Positions 7,620 to 21,478 are shown, counted from the stretch's first letter. The stretch is 64,000 nt of DNA from Enterobacter sp. JUb54 (GCF_014298075.1 NZ_CP060418.1:4464001-4528000), one strand, 5' to 3'. The notes: generated by a model from the letters alone, not told the origin. Program-made: numbers and translations.

Positions 7620-9524
7620 TTAGCCTTCCTGCAGCATTTGCTCCAACTGCTCTTGCGCCTCCAGCCAGGCCATTTCACACTCTTCCAGACCCGACTTCGC
7701 ACTGGCCTGCTGCTGCAGGCAGGCGGTTAACTCCGCTTTGCGAGAGATGTCATACAGCTCGCTGTCGCCCAGCAGCTCTTCCGCCTGGGCAAGTTGTGTG
7801 TTGAGCTTCTCCATCTCTTTTTCGAGGCGGGTGATCTCTTTGCGCAGCGGTTGAGTCAGCGTACGCAGTTCGGCTTCCCGCCGTTTTTGATCTTTGCGGG
7901 CCTGGGCGCTGTTACCGGCCTCTTTCGGTGCTTCAGTGCTCTGGCTTTCCTGCTTTTGCGAGTCGCTGAGCCACTGCTGATAATCCTCCAGGTCGCCATC
8001 AAACGGCTCAACTTTGCCGTCGTGCACCAGATAGAGATCGTCAGTGGTCGAGCGGATCAGATGGCGATCGTGCGATACCACCACCAGTGCGCCTTCGAAA
8101 TCAATCAGCGCTTCGGTTAAGGCCTGGCGCATATCGAGATCAAGGTGGTTGGTGGGTTCATCGAGCAGCAGCAGGTTCGGGCGCTGCCAGACGATGAGTG
8201 CCAGCACCAGTCGCGCTTTTTCACCGCCGGAGAAACGCTGGGTCTCTTCGTTGACCTTGTCGCTCTGGAAACCAAACCCGCCGAGATAATCGCGCAGCTT
8301 CTGCTCCAGCTCCTGTGGCGCCAGACGAGCCAGGTGCTGCAATGGCGATTCATCCGCGCGCAGGAACTCCAACTGATGCTGGGCAAAGTAGCCAAGCTTA
8401 ATACCTTTGGCGAGGCCAATCTCACCGTGCAGCGGCTGGAGTTCACCGGCCAGCAGCTTAATCAGCGTCGATTTACCGGCGCCATTACGGCCTAACAGGC
8501 CGATACGGGAACCCGGCACCAGGTTGAGTTTGATGGAGTCCAGAATAATCCGCTCGCCGTATCCGGCGCTGACCTTCTCCATTTTCAACAGGGGATTGGG
8601 CAGGCTTTCCGGGGCGCGGAAGCTGAAGTGGAACGGGTTATCGACGTGGGCCGGGGCGATCAGCTCCATACGCTCCAGCATCTTGATACGGCTCTGTGCC
8701 TGCTTGGCTTTAGTGGCCTTGGCACGAAAACGGTCGATATAGCTCTGCAGATGCGCGACGCGCAGCTGCTGGCTTTCGTACATCGACTGCTGCTGCGACA
8801 GGCGGGTCGCGCGCTGGATTTCAAACGAGCTGTAGTTGCCGGTGTATTCGAACATGGTTTGCTGTTCGATATGAATGATTTTATCGACGATCGGATCGAG
8901 GAAGTCGCGGTCGTGAGAGATCAGAATCAGCGTGCCCGGATAGCCTTTGAGCCATTTTTCCAGCCAGATGACCGCGTCGAGGTCAAGGTGGTTGGTCGGT
9001 TCATCGAGCAGCAGTAAATCGGAACGGCAAATCAGCGCCTGCGCCAGGTTCAGACGCATACGCCAGCCGCCGGAAAAGTCGCTGACCGGGCTTTCGAGTT
9101 GTTCGTTGCTGAACCCCAGCCCGTGCAGCAGGCTGGCGGCGCGGGAGCGAATGGTCCAGGCATCGATGGCATCCAGCTTGCCGTGCACCGTGGCGATAGC
9201 GTGGCCGTCGTTCTGCTCGTTGGCGTGATGTAAATCCGCTTCAAGCTGGCGATATTCGCGATCGCCATCGATAACATAATCAATAGCGGGCTGCGGAAGT
9301 GCCGGGGTTTCCTGATTAACCCACGCCAGCTGCCAGCTGCCCGGGAAGGTCATACTGCCGCCGTCGGCGCTAATCTCGTTTTTCAAAAGCGATAGCAGCG
9401 TGGATTTCCCGCAGCCGTTTTTGCCCACCAGACCGACTTTCTGGCCAGGGTTGATGGTGGCAGTGGCGTTGTCCAGCAGGACTCGTACGCCGCGACGAAT
9501 TTGTAACGAGGAGAAAACAATCAT
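7620..9524 (-). CDS. yheS: ABC-F family ATPase YheS
   Basis: A 634-residue protein (E. coli 637) with two ABC ATPase domains and no membrane segments, typical of ABC-F factors that act on the ribosome. Walker A loops GKNGCGKST and GRNGAGKST, two signature motifs (DFSGGWRMR and FSGGEKARL) and two LLLLDEPTNHLDLD Walker B motifs are visible. The linker between the domains and a C-terminal coiled coil rich in Glu, Gln and Lys complete the architecture. YheS is believed to rescue or modulate particular ribosomal states; exact substrates were not defined when I learned the family. It is divergent from kefG. Confidence 0.95.
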   Translation of the reverse strand: MIVFSSLQIRRGVRVLLDNATATINPGQKVGLVGKNGCGKSTLLSLLKNEISADGGSMTFPGSWQLAWVNQETPALPQPAIDYVIDGDREYRQLEADLHHANEQNDGHAIATVHGKLDAIDAWTIRSRAASLLHGLGFSNEQLESPVSDFSGGWRMRLNLAQALICRSDLLLLDEPTNHLDLDAVIWLEKWLKGYPGTLILISHDRDFLDPIVDKIIHIEQQTMFEYTGNYSSFEIQRATRLSQQQSMYESQQLRVAHLQSYIDRFRAKATKAKQAQSRIKMLERMELIAPAHVDNPFHFSFRAPESLPNPLLKMEKVSAGYGERIILDSIKLNLVPGSRIGLLGRNGAGKSTLIKLLAGELQPLHGEIGLAKGIKLGYFAQHQLEFLRADESPLQHLARLAPQELEQKLRDYLGGFGFQSDKVNEETQRFSGGEKARLVLALIVWQRPNLLLLDEPTNHLDLDMRQALTEALIDFEGALVVVSHDRHLIRSTTDDLYLVHDGKVEPFDGDLEDYQQWLSDSQKQESQSTEAPKEAGNSAQARKDQKRREAELRTLTQPLRKEITRLEKEMEKLNTQLAQAEELLGDSELYDISRKAELTACLQQQASAKSGLEECEMAWLEAQEQLEQMLQEG

Positions 9525-9697
9525 AAGGCGCCGTATGTTCTGACTATGTTAGTTTGTCATTATGATAATGTAATGTGGTAGCAAATAGCTCCACCGGGCC
9601 GCAATGGTAGCCCAAAACGAAGACGATAGACAAAGTCATTCTGGTTGCGTCAGGACGCAGCCATGTTAGAGGCCGCCAAAAGACATTCGGGAGGGGA

Positions 9698-10261
9698 ATG
9701 ATGTCTCAGACAGCGAAGGTTTTGCTGCTGTATGCCCACCCAGAATCCCAGGATTCCGTGGCCAACCGGGTTTTGCTTGAACCGGCTTTACAGTTGCCTA
9801 ATGTCACCGTGCACGATCTTTATGCGCACTACCCCGATTTTTTTATCGATATTGCCCATGAGCAGGAACTCCTGCGCCAACATGAGGTGATTGTGTTCCA
9901 GCATCCGTTATACACCTGGAGCTGCCCGGCCTTACTGAAAGAGTGGCTGGACAGGGTTCTGAGCCGCGGCTTTGCCAGCGGTGCCGGAGGAAATCAGCTC
10001 GCGGGAAAGTACTGGCGCAGCGTGATCACCACCGGTGAGCCAGAAAGTGCCTACCGACGTGATGCAAACCGCTATCCGATGAACGATATTCTGCGGCCCT
10101 TTGAGCTGACGGCCGGCATGTGTCGCATGCACTGGATGAGTCCGATTATTGTCTACTGGGCTCGCCGGCAATCGCCCGACGATCTGAAAAGTCATGCCCG
10201 CGCCTACCGTGACTGGCTGGCCAATCCCATTACGGCAGGAGGAATTTATGGCGGGAGCTGA
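9698..10261 (+). CDS. kefG: Ancillary protein KefG of the KefB potassium efflux system
   Basis: A 187-residue soluble flavodoxin-fold protein of the NAD(P)H quinone oxidoreductase family (E. coli 184), with [18 protein letters not shown] at the N terminus. KefG binds KefB on the cytoplasmic side and is needed for full efflux activity. A strong purine-rich ribosome binding site precedes the double ATG; the first is used here, as in E. coli. The C-terminal residues differ from E. coli and the gene overlaps kefB by 14 bp, so the two are translationally coupled. Confidence 0.94.
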   Translation: MMSQTAKVLLLYAHPESQDSVANRVLLEPALQLPNVTVHDLYAHYPDFFIDIAHEQELLRQHEVIVFQHPLYTWSCPALLKEWLDRVLSRGFASGAGGNQLAGKYWRSVITTGEPESAYRRDANRYPMNDILRPFELTAGMCRMHWMSPIIVYWARRQSPDDLKSHARAYRDWLANPITAGGIYGGS

Positions 10262-12053
10262 TCTGCTGTTAGCCGGCGTCTTATTTCTGTTTGCTGCCGT
10301 GGTTGCGGTACCGCTGGCCGCCAGGCTCGGTATCGGTGCAGTCTTAGGCTATCTGCTGGCCGGAATTGCGATTGGCCCGTGGGGGCTGGGATTCATCAGT
10401 GATGTCGATGAGATCCTCCATTTCTCCGAGCTGGGCGTGGTGTTCCTGATGTTTATCATCGGGCTGGAACTGAATCCGTCTAAGCTGTGGCGCTTGCGCA
10501 GTTCGATCTTTGGCGTGGGGGCGGCGCAGGTGCTGCTCAGCGCGGGTATTCTCGGCGGCCTGCTGGTGCTGACCGGCTTCTCCTGGCAGGCGGCGGTGGT
10601 CGGCGGTATTGGGCTGGCGATGTCGTCCACGGCGATGGCGCTACAGTTGATGCGTGAGAAGGGAATGAGCCGGAGCGAATCCGGGCAACTGGGGTTTTCC
10701 GTCCTGCTGTTTCAGGATCTGGCGGTGATCCCGGCGCTGGCCCTGGTACCGCTGCTGGCGGGTCCCGGCGATGACCATTTTGACTGGGTCACGATCGGGA
10801 TGAAGGTGCTGGCTTTCGGCGGCATGCTGATTGGCGGCCGCTTTTTGCTGAGGCCGGTTTTCCGCTTTATCGCCGGCTCCGGTGTGCGCGAAGTATTCAC
10901 CGCTGCAACGCTGTTGCTGGTGCTGGGGTCGGCTCTGTTTATGGACGCCCTTGGCCTGTCGATGGCGCTCGGTACCTTTATTGCCGGCGTGCTGCTGGCC
11001 GAAAGCGAATATCGCCACGAGCTGGAGATTGCTATCGAGCCGTTTAAGGGACTTCTGCTCGGTCTGTTTTTTATCTCCGTGGGGATGGCGCTGAATCTTG
11101 GCGTGCTGTACACCCATTTGCTGTGGGTGGCGGCAAGCGTCGCGGTGCTGGTGGCGGTAAAAAGCCTGGTGCTGTATATCCTGGCAAGAGTGTATGGCTT
11201 GCGCAGCTCGGAACGAATGCAGTTTGCCGGGGTGCTGAGCCAGGGTGGAGAGTTTGCTTTTGTACTGTTCTCGCTGCCGGCTTCACTCCGACTGTTTGAA
11301 AACGATCAGATGGCGCTGCTGCTGGTGACGGTTACATTGTCGATGATGACCACGCCGCTCCTGATGACCCTGATAGATAGCGTGCTCTCCCGGCGTTTTA
11401 ATCAGTCGGAAGAAGAAGATGAGGCGCCGTGGGTTGAGGATGATAAACCGCAGGTCATTATCGTCGGCTTTGGCCGTTTCGGGCAGGTGATCGGCCGCTT
11501 ACTGATGGCCAATAAAATGCGTATTACCGTACTGGAGCGCGATATCAGCGCGGTTAATCTGATGCGCAAATATGGGTACAAGGTCTATTTTGGTGATGCT
11601 ACTCAGCTGGAGTTGCTGCGCTCGGCAGGGGCCGAGGCGGCACAATCGATCGTGATCACCTGCAATGAGCCGGAAGATACTATGAAGCTGGTGGAGATGT
11701 GCCAGCAGCATTTCCCGCATCTCAATATCCTGGCGCGGGCGCGGGGCCGCGTTGAGGCCCATGAATTGCTGCAGGCCGGCGTGGTGCAGTTTTCGCGTGA
11801 GACTTTTTCCAGCGCCCTGGAGTTGGGGCGCAAAGCGCTGATTACCGTCGGCATGCACCCGCACCAGGCACAACGTGCGCAACTGCACTTTCGTCGTCTG
11901 GATATGCGAATGCTGCGCGAGTTAATGCCGGTAAATACTGATACGCTGCAGATATCACGCGTGCGGGAAGCGCGCCGGGAGCTGGAGGAGATTTTCCAGC
12001 GCGAGATGCAGAAAGAGAGCAGACAGCTTGATGGCTGGGATGAGTTTGAATAA
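10248..12053 (+). CDS. kefB: Glutathione-regulated potassium-efflux antiporter KefB
   Basis: A 601-residue protein of the CPA2 family, exactly the E. coli length. The start at 10248 ([13 protein letters not shown]) has an AGGAGG ribosome binding site; an upstream GTG/ATG extension within kefG is ignored. About twelve membrane segments fill the first 380 residues, followed by a cytosolic KTN/TrkA-N domain beginning [17 protein letters not shown], which binds nucleotide and glutathione adducts. The channel opens on electrophile stress and acidifies the cytoplasm for protection. It is followed 14 bp later by yheV. Confidence 0.96.
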   Translation: MAGADLLLAGVLFLFAAVVAVPLAARLGIGAVLGYLLAGIAIGPWGLGFISDVDEILHFSELGVVFLMFIIGLELNPSKLWRLRSSIFGVGAAQVLLSAGILGGLLVLTGFSWQAAVVGGIGLAMSSTAMALQLMREKGMSRSESGQLGFSVLLFQDLAVIPALALVPLLAGPGDDHFDWVTIGMKVLAFGGMLIGGRFLLRPVFRFIAGSGVREVFTAATLLLVLGSALFMDALGLSMALGTFIAGVLLAESEYRHELEIAIEPFKGLLLGLFFISVGMALNLGVLYTHLLWVAASVAVLVAVKSLVLYILARVYGLRSSERMQFAGVLSQGGEFAFVLFSLPASLRLFENDQMALLLVTVTLSMMTTPLLMTLIDSVLSRRFNQSEEEDEAPWVEDDKPQVIIVGFGRFGQVIGRLLMANKMRITVLERDISAVNLMRKYGYKVYFGDATQLELLRSAGAEAAQSIVITCNEPEDTMKLVEMCQQHFPHLNILARARGRVEAHELLQAGVVQFSRETFSSALELGRKALITVGMHPHQAQRAQLHFRRLDMRMLRELMPVNTDTLQISRVREARRELEEIFQREMQKESRQLDGWDEFE

Positions 12054-12067
12054 AGGGTCATAAAAAG

Positions 12068-12268
12068 ATGGCGGTACGTAAACGTTTTATTGCTGGCGCA
12101 AAATGTCCGACGTGCCAGGCTCAGGATTCACTGGCGATGTGGCGTGAAAATAATGTCGATATTGTTGAGTGTGTTAAGTGTGGGCACCAGATGCGTGAGG
12201 CGGATAAAGAGGCAAAAGAGCATGTCCGCAAAGATGAACAAGTGATTGGCATTTTTCATCCGGACTAG
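12068..12268 (+). CDS. yheV: Zinc-ribbon-like small protein YheV
   Basis: A 66-residue protein of the same length as E. coli YheV. Two cysteine pairs, CPTC near residues 13-16 and CVKC near 37-40, are spaced as in a zinc ribbon. The function is unknown. It follows kefB by 14 bp and ends the kefG-kefB-yheV unit; slyD begins 94 bp later. Confidence 0.92.
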   Translation: MAVRKRFIAGAKCPTCQAQDSLAMWRENNVDIVECVKCGHQMREADKEAKEHVRKDEQVIGIFHPD

Positions 12269-12362
12269 CGTTATCGCTCGCCTTTTTTTAAGCTAGAGGG
12301 TACACGGCTGCAGAATTCCGTTACAATCTGCGCCACTATTCTTCCCATGCTCAGGAGCAATC

Positions 12363-12941
12363 ATGAAAGTAGCAAAAGACCTGGTGGTCAGCCTGGCCTA
12401 TCAGGTACGTACAGAAGACGGTGTGTTGGTTGATGAGTCTCCGGTGAGCGCGCCGCTGGACTACCTGCATGGTCACGGTTCCCTGATCTCCGGCCTGGAA
12501 AATGCGCTGGATGGTCATGAAGTGGGCGACAAATTTGACGTAGAAGTCGGCGCGAACGACGCGTACGGCCAGTACGACGAAAACCTGGTTCAGCGTGTTC
12601 CTAAAGACGTCTTCATGGGCGTTGATGAACTGCAGGTCGGCATGCGTTTCCTGGCTGAAACCGACCAGGGTCCGGTACCGGTTGAAATCACCGAAGTTGA
12701 TGACGAGCACGTTGTGGTTGATGGTAACCACATGCTGGCGGGTCAGAACCTGAAGTTCAACGTTGAAGTGGTTGCGATTCGCGAAGCGACGGCGGAAGAG
12801 CTGGAACACGGTCACGTACACGGTGCTCACGGCCACGATCATGACCACGATCATGATGGTTGCTGCGGCGGTCACGGCCACGACCACGGTCATGAACATG
12901 GCAAAGGTGGTTGCGGTAACGGTGGTTGCGGCTGCCACTAA
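12363..12941 (+). CDS. slyD: FKBP-type peptidyl-prolyl isomerase and metallochaperone SlyD
   Basis: A 192-residue protein (E. coli 196). The FKBP domain with its inserted chaperone flap covers about the first 150 residues, and the last 45 are rich in His, Cys and Gly (repeats of HGHDHDHDHD and CCGG), binding nickel and zinc. SlyD catalyses proline isomerisation, chaperones unfolded proteins, and hands nickel to hydrogenase maturation through HypB. An AGGAG ribosome binding site lies just before the ATG. Confidence 0.96.
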   Translation: MKVAKDLVVSLAYQVRTEDGVLVDESPVSAPLDYLHGHGSLISGLENALDGHEVGDKFDVEVGANDAYGQYDENLVQRVPKDVFMGVDELQVGMRFLAETDQGPVPVEITEVDDEHVVVDGNHMLAGQNLKFNVEVVAIREATAEELEHGHVHGAHGHDHDHDHDGCCGGHGHDHGHEHGKGGCGNGGCGCH

Positions 12942-13048
12942 TACCTGACGTCTTTCAAGCGCAGGCGCGCTGTTAACGCCGGTACGTCGGGTGTTCTCAG
13001 GTTACCGCTATGTCGCGAGATAGTGGCTTGAAATTCTAAAGGTATTCA

Positions 13049-13102
13049 ATCCGGTAGCATAGCTGCTACCGGATACAGAAAGCGGGGAAACCCGCTTTTT
13101 TT
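13049..13102. terminator. Two hairpins between slyD and slyX
   Basis: A perfect 11-bp stem with a 4-nt loop (13049-13074) is followed by an 8-bp GC-rich stem AAAGCGGG/CCCGCTTT (13079-13098) and a T run on the plus strand. The A tract on the other side makes the second hairpin usable for slyX as well. Confidence 0.8.
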
Positions 13103-13107
13103 ACGTC

Positions 13108-13326
13108 TCAATAATGTGGAGGAGGCGTTTCTTCGGCCTGTGACGCGATGTGCGATGACTGGGTGGCTTTCAGTTTTTCGACCATCAGACGCATATGCTC
13201 GCGCATTTTCGCCATCTCGATCTCATGGGCGGTAACGGTCTTGTTGAGGTCTTCAAGGGTGATTTCCTGAAATGCCAGCCGGCTTTCCAACTCCGCCAGG
13301 CGAGTCTCCAGTGTATTATCGTGCAT
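13108..13326 (-). CDS. slyX: SlyX family coiled-coil protein
   Basis: A 72-residue, very hydrophilic protein that is almost wholly alpha-helical with heptad-like spacing of leucine ([23 protein letters not shown]) and a proline-histidine-rich tail ending PPPHY. This is the length and pattern of E. coli SlyX. No biochemical role is established. It diverges from fkpA and converges on slyD. Confidence 0.92.
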   Translation of the reverse strand: MHDNTLETRLAELESRLAFQEITLEDLNKTVTAHEIEMAKMREHMRLMVEKLKATQSSHIASQAEETPPPHY

Positions 13327-13449
13327 GAGTTACCCCTTTTGTCGGATTTCGCGGGCGGATTCTACTGAATTTTCATCAGTTGTGCAGCAACCTGGCGTAA
13401 GGCAGGAAACTAATTTATACAAAAATAGTCTTAAAACGGGTGATATTCA

Positions 13450-13476
13450 GGAACGACTGTATGTAGATTTATCCTG
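13450..13476 (+). promoter_or_regulatory. Candidate sigma-E promoter of fkpA
   Basis: GGAACGA at 13450-13456 resembles the sigma-E -35 element (GGAACTT) and TCCTG at 13472-13476 is a poor -10 match 15 bp later. fkpA of E. coli is a known sigma-E target. The match is imperfect, so this is a suggestion. Confidence 0.35.
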
Positions 13477-13548
13477 CAACGTTCTATAGTACCCCTTTTG
13501 CATTTTACGATAACCCTGGGGTGAGATGCCCCGGCCCTGGAGAAATGG

Positions 13549-14379
13549 ATGAAATCACTGTTTAAAGTAACGCTGCTGGCGACCACAATGGCTGTCGCCC
13601 TGAATGCACCGCTGACCTTTGCGGCTGATACTGCTGCGAAGGCGGCACCTGCGACGGAAAGCAAAGCGGCATTTAAAAATGACGATCAAAAATCTGCTTA
13701 TGCGCTGGGTGCATCGCTGGGACGTTACATGGAAAACTCCCTGAAAGAACAAGAAAAACTGGGCATCAAGCTGGATAAAGATCAGCTGATCGCCGGTGTT
13801 CAGGATGCGTTTGCCAACAAGAGTAAACTGTCCGATCAAGAGATCGAGCAGACACTGCAGACTTTCGAAACTCGCGTAAAAACTGCTGCACAGCAGAAAA
13901 TGGAAAAAGACGCGACTGAAAACGACGCGAAAGGCAAAGCCTATCGTGACACCTTCGCCAAAGAGAAGGGTGTAAAAACCTCTAAATCTGGCCTGCTGTA
14001 CAAAGTTGAGAAAGAAGGTACCGGTGACGCACCGAAAGACAGCGACACCGTTGTCGTGAACTACAAAGGTACGCTGATCGACGGTAAAGAGTTCGATAAC
14101 TCTTACACCCGTGGTGAGCCGCTCTCCTTCCGTCTGGACGGCGTGATCCCGGGCTGGACTGAAGGCCTGAAAAATATCAAGAAAGGCGGTAAAATCCAGC
14201 TGGTCATCCCACCGGATCTGGCTTACGGCAAAACAGGCGTACCGGGTATTCCGGCCAACTCCACCCTGGTATTTGACGTAGAACTGCTGGATATCAAGCC
14301 AGCACCGAAAGCCGATGCCAAGCCTGAAGCAGCGGCTGACGCAGCAGCAGCAGCACCGGCTGCAGACGCCAAGAAGTAA
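13549..14379 (+). CDS. fkpA: Periplasmic FKBP-type peptidyl-prolyl isomerase FkpA
   Basis: A 276-residue protein (E. coli 270). A signal peptide of 25 residues ends at LTFA. Residues 26 to about 140 form the helical dimerisation and chaperone domain; the C-terminal FKBP domain begins around KTSKSGLLYKVEKEG and contains YKGTLIDGKEFDNS and the PAYGK-like DLAYGKTGV motif. The tail is an Ala/Pro/Lys-rich stretch slightly longer than in E. coli. It helps fold outer membrane proteins and other exported proteins. A terminator follows directly. Confidence 0.96.
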   Translation: MKSLFKVTLLATTMAVALNAPLTFAADTAAKAAPATESKAAFKNDDQKSAYALGASLGRYMENSLKEQEKLGIKLDKDQLIAGVQDAFANKSKLSDQEIEQTLQTFETRVKTAAQQKMEKDATENDAKGKAYRDTFAKEKGVKTSKSGLLYKVEKEGTGDAPKDSDTVVVNYKGTLIDGKEFDNSYTRGEPLSFRLDGVIPGWTEGLKNIKKGGKIQLVIPPDLAYGKTGVPGIPANSTLVFDVELLDIKPAPKADAKPEAAADAAAAAPAADAKK

Positions 14380-14387
14380 TCTGGTTT

Positions 14388-14419
14388 AAGCCGCCGCCCT
14401 CAAAGGCGGCGGCTTTTTT
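14388..14419 (+). terminator. Terminator of fkpA
   Basis: AAGCCGCCGCC at 14388-14398 pairs perfectly with 14405-14415 over a 6-nt loop and runs into six T residues. Confidence 0.92.
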
Positions 14420-14518
14420 ATTTGGGGCGGATATAATTAAAACTGGAAAGTGCCTCAAGCGCTGTATTACTTTAGATAGCTTAATAATGATGATGAGCCT
14501 GCCCTGACGAGCTACACT

Positions 14519-14690
14519 TCATCCTTCAAGCTGCATCTACGTTGGCCGCACCCGCTAATATCGGTGACCATCGGAGTCAGCTCCGGGAATCATAAGAGAC
14601 GTCGTGCCTCTTACTGAGCCAGCTTCTGGCTGGTCAAATTCGTTGCTGATGAATTTGTCCTGGACTTGTGCCGCAACGCACCTTGAATGA
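14519..14690. repeat. Structured intergenic element upstream of yheO
   Basis: The ends are imperfect inverted repeats (TTCAAGCTGC near 14525 against GCACCTTGAA near 14677, each continuing into GTTG-GC-rich sequence). Inside are three tandem perfect 6-bp hairpins: stems 14593-14598/14608-14613, 14617-14622/14626-14631 and 14636-14641/14651-14656. The start resembles a dispersed intergenic repeat I know from enterobacterial genomes, so it may be a decayed non-autonomous repeat. No gene was found between 14420 and 14736. Confidence 0.5.
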
Positions 14691-14710
14691 TTTGGTGTAA
14701 AAAATGACAG

Positions 14711-14732
14711 GCTCCTGAAAAGGAGTGCTTTT
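14711..14732 (+). promoter_or_regulatory. Hairpin covering the yheO ribosome binding site
   Basis: CTCCT at 14712-14716 pairs with AGGAG at 14721-14725 over a GAAA loop, and seven T residues follow within a few bases. The right arm is the Shine-Dalgarno sequence of yheO (start 14737). It could act as a weak terminator or hide the ribosome binding site. Confidence 0.5.
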
Positions 14733-14736
14733 TTTC

Positions 14737-15459
14737 ATGTCCAGGTCGCTTTTAACCAACGAAACCAGTGAGCTTGACCTGCTGGATCAACGTCCTTTCG
14801 ACCAGACCGACTTCGATATCCTCAAATCCTATGAAGCGGTGGTGGACGGGTTAGCGATGCTCATTGGTTCCCATTGTGAGATCGTGCTGCATTCCCTACA
14901 GGATTTGAAATGCTCCGCTATCCGCATCGCCAACGGTGAACATACCGGTCGCCAAATCGGCTCGCCTATTACCGACCTCGCGCTGCGGATGCTGCACGAT
15001 ATGACGGGTGCCGACAGCAGCGTTTCCAAATGTTACTTTACGCGGGCCAAAAGCGGCGTCCTGATGAAGTCGGTCACGATTGCTATCCGCAACCGCGAGC
15101 ATCGGGTCATTGGTCTGCTGTGCATCAACATGAACCTCGATGTTCCGTTCTCCCAAATCATGAGCACCTTTATTCCGCCGGAAACGCCGGAGGTGAACTC
15201 GCAGGTGAACTTTGCATCGTCTGTTGATGACCTGGTCGCACAAACGCTTGAGTTCACGATTGAGGAAGTCAATGCGGACCGCAATGTGTCCAACAATGCC
15301 AAAAACCGCCAGATTGTCCTGAACCTCTACGAGAAAGGGATCTTTGATATCAAAGATGCCATTAACCAGGTCGCCGATCGGCTCAATATTTCCAAACATA
15401 CGGTCTACCTCTACATTCGCCAGTTTAAGAGTGGCGATTTCCAGGGGCTGGATAAGTAA
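14737..15459 (+). CDS. yheO: PAS and helix-turn-helix regulator YheO
   Basis: A 240-residue protein starting [18 protein letters not shown], as in E. coli; a GTG four codons upstream is in frame but lies in the Shine-Dalgarno hairpin. The first two thirds form the YheO-type PAS-like domain ([21 protein letters not shown]) and the C-terminal 60 residues a helix-turn-helix ([23 protein letters not shown]). It is probably a DNA-binding regulator; targets are not known to me. Its stop codon overlaps the tusD start by one base, so it leads the yheO-tusDCB unit. Confidence 0.92.
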   Translation: MSRSLLTNETSELDLLDQRPFDQTDFDILKSYEAVVDGLAMLIGSHCEIVLHSLQDLKCSAIRIANGEHTGRQIGSPITDLALRMLHDMTGADSSVSKCYFTRAKSGVLMKSVTIAIRNREHRVIGLLCINMNLDVPFSQIMSTFIPPETPEVNSQVNFASSVDDLVAQTLEFTIEEVNADRNVSNNAKNRQIVLNLYEKGIFDIKDAINQVADRLNISKHTVYLYIRQFKSGDFQGLDK

Positions 15460-15845
15460 TGCGTTTTGCCATTACGGTGACAGGCCCGGCCTACGGTACA
15501 CAACAGGCTAGCAGTGCCTGGCAGTTTGCTCAGGCGGTTCTGCAAGAGGGTCATGAACTGGCCTGCATTTTTTTCTATCGTGAAGGTGTCTATAACGCTA
15601 ACCAGCTGACGGCGCCTGCCAGCGATGAGTTTGACCTGGTGCGCGCGTGGCAACGCCTGCATGACGAACATGCGGTTGCTTTGCACATTTGTGTTGCGGC
15701 TGCACTGCGCCGTGGCGTAACCGATGAGCGGGAAGCTCAGCAGCTTGGCTTGCCGGGCCATAATCTGCAGCCAGGGTTTACGTTGAGCGGCCTGGGCGCG
15801 CTGGCCGAAGCGTCTTTAACCTGCGATCGGATGGTGCAGTTCTGA
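15459..15845 (+). CDS. tusD: Sulfurtransferase TusD
   Basis: A 128-residue protein, the E. coli length, with the sulfur-accepting cysteine at position 78 ([11 protein letters not shown]). TusD forms a hexamer with TusB and TusC and takes persulfide sulfur from TusA, passing it to TusE and MnmA for 2-thiolation of tRNA wobble uridine. It overlaps yheO by one base and tusC by one base. Confidence 0.96.
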   Translation: MRFAITVTGPAYGTQQASSAWQFAQAVLQEGHELACIFFYREGVYNANQLTAPASDEFDLVRAWQRLHDEHAVALHICVAAALRRGVTDEREAQQLGLPGHNLQPGFTLSGLGALAEASLTCDRMVQF

Positions 15846-16204
15846 TGAAACGCGTGGCCTTTGTTTTTTCTTCCGCGCCGCACGGCACGGCTTCCGGCAG
15901 GGAAGGTCTGGATGCACTGCTGGCGACCTCTGCACTCACCGATGAGCTGGGCGTTTTCTTTGTTGGCGACGGTGTCTTTCAGCTGTTGCCGGGGCAAACC
16001 CCGTCAGCGGTGCTTGCCCGCGACTATATCGCCACCTTTAAGCTGCTGTCTTTGTATGACATCGACGCCTGCTGGATATGTGCGGCTTCCGTCCGTGACC
16101 GTGGTCTTGATGCAGCTACACCGTGGATTGTCGATGTTGAATGGCTGGAACCCGAGGCGCTACGCGCCCGGCTCGATGATTTCAACGTGATTCTGCGGTT
16201 TTGA
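15845..16204 (+). CDS. tusC: Sulfurtransferase complex subunit TusC
   Basis: A 119-residue DsrE/DsrF-family protein of the E. coli length, with the family start [27 protein letters not shown]. It forms the central part of the TusBCD hexamer and lacks the active persulfide role of TusD. The ATG shares one base with the tusD stop codon (TGATG), and tusB follows 7 bp later. Confidence 0.95.
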   Translation: MKRVAFVFSSAPHGTASGREGLDALLATSALTDELGVFFVGDGVFQLLPGQTPSAVLARDYIATFKLLSLYDIDACWICAASVRDRGLDAATPWIVDVEWLEPEALRARLDDFNVILRF

Positions 16205-16211
16205 GGTTCTG

Positions 16212-16499
16212 ATGCTCCACACCTTAAGCGTTTCTCCCTGGCATGCCGATATCGCCACCATGCTCCGTCTGATGAACGCCGGGGATGACCTGCTGCTGTT
16301 ATCGGATGGCGTCACTGCCGCCATCGCCGGTAGCCGCTTCCTTGAAATGTTGCAGTCTGCCCCCATAACCATTCATGTTCTGCAAGATGACATCGATGCC
16401 CGCGGGCTGACTGGTCAAATTTCAGACAGTGTCGTCAGGGTTGGCTATACTGATTTCGTCAGAATGTCGATCAAACATCCCGGGCAATTGGCCTGGTAA
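16212..16499 (+). CDS. tusB: Sulfurtransferase complex subunit TusB
   Basis: A 95-residue DsrH-family protein of the E. coli length, starting [20 protein letters not shown]. Third component of the TusBCD complex that relays sulfur for tRNA 2-thiouridine. It is the last gene before the str operon; its stop lies only 22 bp before the str promoter -35 element. Confidence 0.95.
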   Translation: MLHTLSVSPWHADIATMLRLMNAGDDLLLLSDGVTAAIAGSRFLEMLQSAPITIHVLQDDIDARGLTGQISDSVVRVGYTDFVRMSIKHPGQLAW

Positions 16500-16521
16500 T
16501 GACGGGATTGTTGTATATTTC

Positions 16522-16550
16522 TTGACACCTTTTCGGCACCGCCCTAAAAT
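16522..16550 (+). promoter_or_regulatory. Promoter of the str operon
   Basis: A consensus -35 TTGACA at 16522-16527 and -10 TAAAAT at 16545-16550 are 17 bp apart, followed by a roughly 65-base leader before rpsL. Confidence 0.88.
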
Positions 16551-16572
16551 TCTGCGTCCTCATATTATATGA

Positions 16573-16998
<426 letters not shown>

Positions 16999-17078
16999 TG
17001 GTTCTCCGTTAAGTAAGGCCAAACGTTTTATATTAATGTCAAACTAAACTCTTTGAGTTTTGGACAATCCTGAATTAA

Positions 17079-19775
<2,697 letters not shown>

Positions 19776-19788
19776 GCCGTAGGGTTAA

Positions 19789-21030
<1,242 letters not shown>

Positions 21031-21047
21031 TTTATTAGTTCTGAATT

Positions 21048-21073
21048 AAAAAGGGCGCTCAGGCGCCCTTTTT
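21048..21073 (+). terminator. Terminator of the str operon
   Basis: AAAAAGGGCGC at 21048-21058 pairs perfectly with 21063-21073 over a TCAG loop, ending in five T residues. Confidence 0.93.
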
Positions 21074-21159
21074 GCTGCCTGCCATTTACGACGACAGCAA
21101 TGTTGTCGCTTGATTAAAACGTGCTTCACTGCCGGTATTTCACCAATAGTCTATTGTAA

Positions 21160-21174
21160 TTATAACTATTCTCA
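21160..21174 (+). promoter_or_regulatory. Fur-box-like site upstream of bfd
   Basis: TTATAACTATTCTCA matches 11 of the 14 defined positions of the 7-1-7 Fur motif (TGATAAT-N-ATTATCA). It lies 36 bp upstream of bfd, which is iron-repressed through Fur in E. coli. Confidence 0.65.
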
Positions 21175-21210
21175 TTTACACTTTTGATCATAAATTGAAC
21201 GGGAGTCGGT

Positions 21211-21405
21211 ATGTACGTTTGTTTGTGTAATGGTGTAAACGATAAAAAAATTCGTCAGGCCGTACGTCAATTTCATCCTCAATCTTTTCAGCAACTGCGC
21301 AAATTCATTCCTGTGGGAAATCAATGCGGTAAGTGTGTCCGTGCCGCCCGCGAGATTATGGAAGATGAATTAACCCGCATGCCTGAGTACCAGGAGATCG
21401 CTTAA
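21211..21405 (+). CDS. bfd: Bacterioferritin-associated ferredoxin Bfd
   Basis: A 64-residue protein of the E. coli length. The four [2Fe-2S] ligands Cys4, Cys6, Cys39 and Cys42 are present in the Bfd arrangement. Bfd donates electrons to the haem of bacterioferritin so that stored ferric iron is reduced and released during iron starvation. The Fur-like site upstream and bfr downstream fit this role. A GGGAG ribosome binding site precedes the ATG. Confidence 0.96.
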   Translation: MYVCLCNGVNDKKIRQAVRQFHPQSFQQLRKFIPVGNQCGKCVRAAREIMEDELTRMPEYQEIA

Positions 21406-21478
21406 GCGCTCCGGGTTTTCTTTGACATCTATATAGCCCGAACTACGCTTCAATAAGTGGAAGCGGAGGGACTATATA

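Noticed and set aside
10194-10247. N-terminal extension of kefB into kefG
   Set aside because: The family start and a good ribosome binding site are at 10248, giving the exact 601-residue length.
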